Virus record (IMG/VR): IMGVR_UViG_3300020220_000424
Location: 1-20,316 of that record
Direction: 5' to 3' (one strand)
From: a virus
Length of the DNA stretch: 20,316 nucleotides
Shown: piece after piece, positions 19,825-20,316 of the stretch
Layout: the number at the start of each line of letters is the position of its first letter
Position numbering within the stretch: position 1 is the stretch's first letter
Made by a program: the position numbers and the translations under genes
The notes under the pieces: generated by a model
The model's database searches: none
Seen by the model: the letters and a program-made list of their open reading frames with translations, nothing else
Told to the model about the DNA's origin: nothing

Positions 19825-19880
19825 GTCATTGATTTTGAACACTTATTTGTGATTGACATATTACCAAACGGTAGTATTAT
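19822..19880 (+). promoter_or_regulatory. Operator-containing sigma-70 promoter P3
   Basis: TTGACA (19853-19858), TACCAAACGGTA (19862-19873), then TATTAT (19875-19880). TAAGTCATTGATT (19822-19834) is 31 bases upstream of TTGACA, as at P1. The leader carries AGGGAGG before the ATG at 19914. Confidence 0.78.
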
Positions 19881-19913
19881 TAGAGCATAACAAATGGACC
19901 AGGGAGGTTCTAG

Positions 19914-20204
19914 ATGAAGTTGAAGTTGATAGACATACTAAATGACATCATGAAGATGGACAGGATCGAGATGGACAAGGTCATGGAGGCTGTGAGAAAC
20001 AGAAGAGACCAATTGCATTTCTCCAGTGCCAGAACATTCAGGGTGGGAGACAGAGTGAAATTCAAGGGCAGAGGTGGACTGGTCATCACTGGTTCGATCT
20101 CAAAGGTAAAGATCAAAAAATGCTCCGTGGAGGCAGACAACGGCCAGAGATGGAATGTGCCGGCTGGTATGCTGGTGGCCATGGAAGACAAGGTGGTGGC
20201 TTGA
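19914..20204 (+). CDS. KOW/SH3-like phage protein
   Basis: A 96-residue protein with an N-terminal helix (MKLKLIDILNDIMKMDRIEM, then DKVMEAVRNRRDQLHF) followed by a small beta-barrel: FRVGDRVKFKGRGGLVITGS, ISKVKIKKCSVEADNGQRWN and VPAGMLVAM. The F-x-V-G-D-x-V-x-F...G...K-V-x-x-K...W-x-V-P order matches a small KOW/SH3-like protein widespread in T4-like marine phages. Probable nucleic-acid or ribosome interaction, but not demonstrated. Strong SD, driven by P3, coupled to the next gene. Confidence 0.82.
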   Translation: MKLKLIDILNDIMKMDRIEMDKVMEAVRNRRDQLHFSSARTFRVGDRVKFKGRGGLVITGSISKVKIKKCSVEADNGQRWNVPAGMLVAMEDKVVA

Positions 20205-20316
20205 TGACAAAGACAAAATTATATCCCAGAGCAGAGGACCTAGGCAAGAACGCCTACAGGAAGAGAACCTACTACACACTATTGGTGGAGCAAGATGTAC
20301 TGGCCAAGGACCAAGA
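20204..20316 (+). CDS. Partial gene coupled to the KOW-like gene
   Basis: The ATG overlaps the previous stop (TGATG), and the frame is open to the window edge: MTKTKLYPRAEDLGKNAYRK, then RTYYTLLVEQDVLAKDQ. 37 residues visible, basic then mixed. No family can be assigned from this portion. Confidence 0.65.
   Translation, partial: MTKTKLYPRAEDLGKNAYRKRTYYTLLVEQDVLAKDQ

Overview
The window looks like an accessory-rich part of a T4-like marine tailed phage. I read it as a relative of the cyanophage/pelagiphage myoviruses infecting a proteobacterium, but the host is inferred. Support: densely packed genes with 1-4 base overlaps (TAATG, ATGA); a tail spike with an Mtd-like N-terminus and a pectate-lyase-type beta-helix; a MGME1/RecB-like nuclease; a twitch-type radical SAM protein; YubB-like, DUF1353 and DUF1178 proteins; a phage KOW/SH3-like protein; and many copies of a T4-type late promoter motif (TATAAATA and NTAAATA variants). 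I found no tRNA, rRNA, CRISPR array or insertion sequence.

Layout. 1-2.6 kb (minus): tail spike, then nuclease. 2.6-3.9 kb (plus): radical SAM enzyme. 3.9-8.4 kb (minus): about ten small conserved phage proteins, including three that appear to be divergent paralogs, a coiled-coil/membrane protein, and a strongly expressed-looking 103-residue protein with its own consensus late promoter and terminator. 8.5-9.8 kb: a 46-residue metallothionein-like peptide with 11 Cys, divergent from a glycosyltransferase-like gene. 9.7-11.3 kb (minus): a protein with a ligase-type KxDG motif and a small helical protein. 11.3-14.1 kb: DUF1353, a two-helix membrane protein, three overlapping minus genes with very basic segments, and DUF1178. 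14.1-16.7 kb: a promoter-gene-terminator unit, a UDP-glucose dehydrogenase family enzyme, and two small basic proteins reading away from a structured intergenic stretch. 16.8-20.3 kb (plus): small exported, membrane and early-type proteins under three near-identical sigma-70 promoters.

Regulation is the most striking aspect. (1) Late promoters fall into two classes. One has a leader with a Shine-Dalgarno (SD) sequence. The other has NTAAATA exactly 5 or 6 bases from an ATG with no usable SD, so the message is predicted to begin at or one base before the start codon (leaderless). Seven genes fit this class. (2) A bidirectional promoter at 13.55 kb has both -35 hexamers inside one perfect 16-bp palindrome, and both predicted messages are leaderless or nearly so. 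(3) Three promoters at 17.6, 17.86 and 19.85 kb carry the same operator-like element TACCAAACGGTA inside the spacer, suggesting a small early regulon.

Functional picture (inference): early plus-strand genes at the right end would remodel the host or its envelope through small exported and membrane proteins. Late genes would supply the tail spike, small virion or assembly proteins, basic (possibly internal head) proteins, and sugar metabolism or glycosylation (dehydrogenase plus glycosyltransferase).
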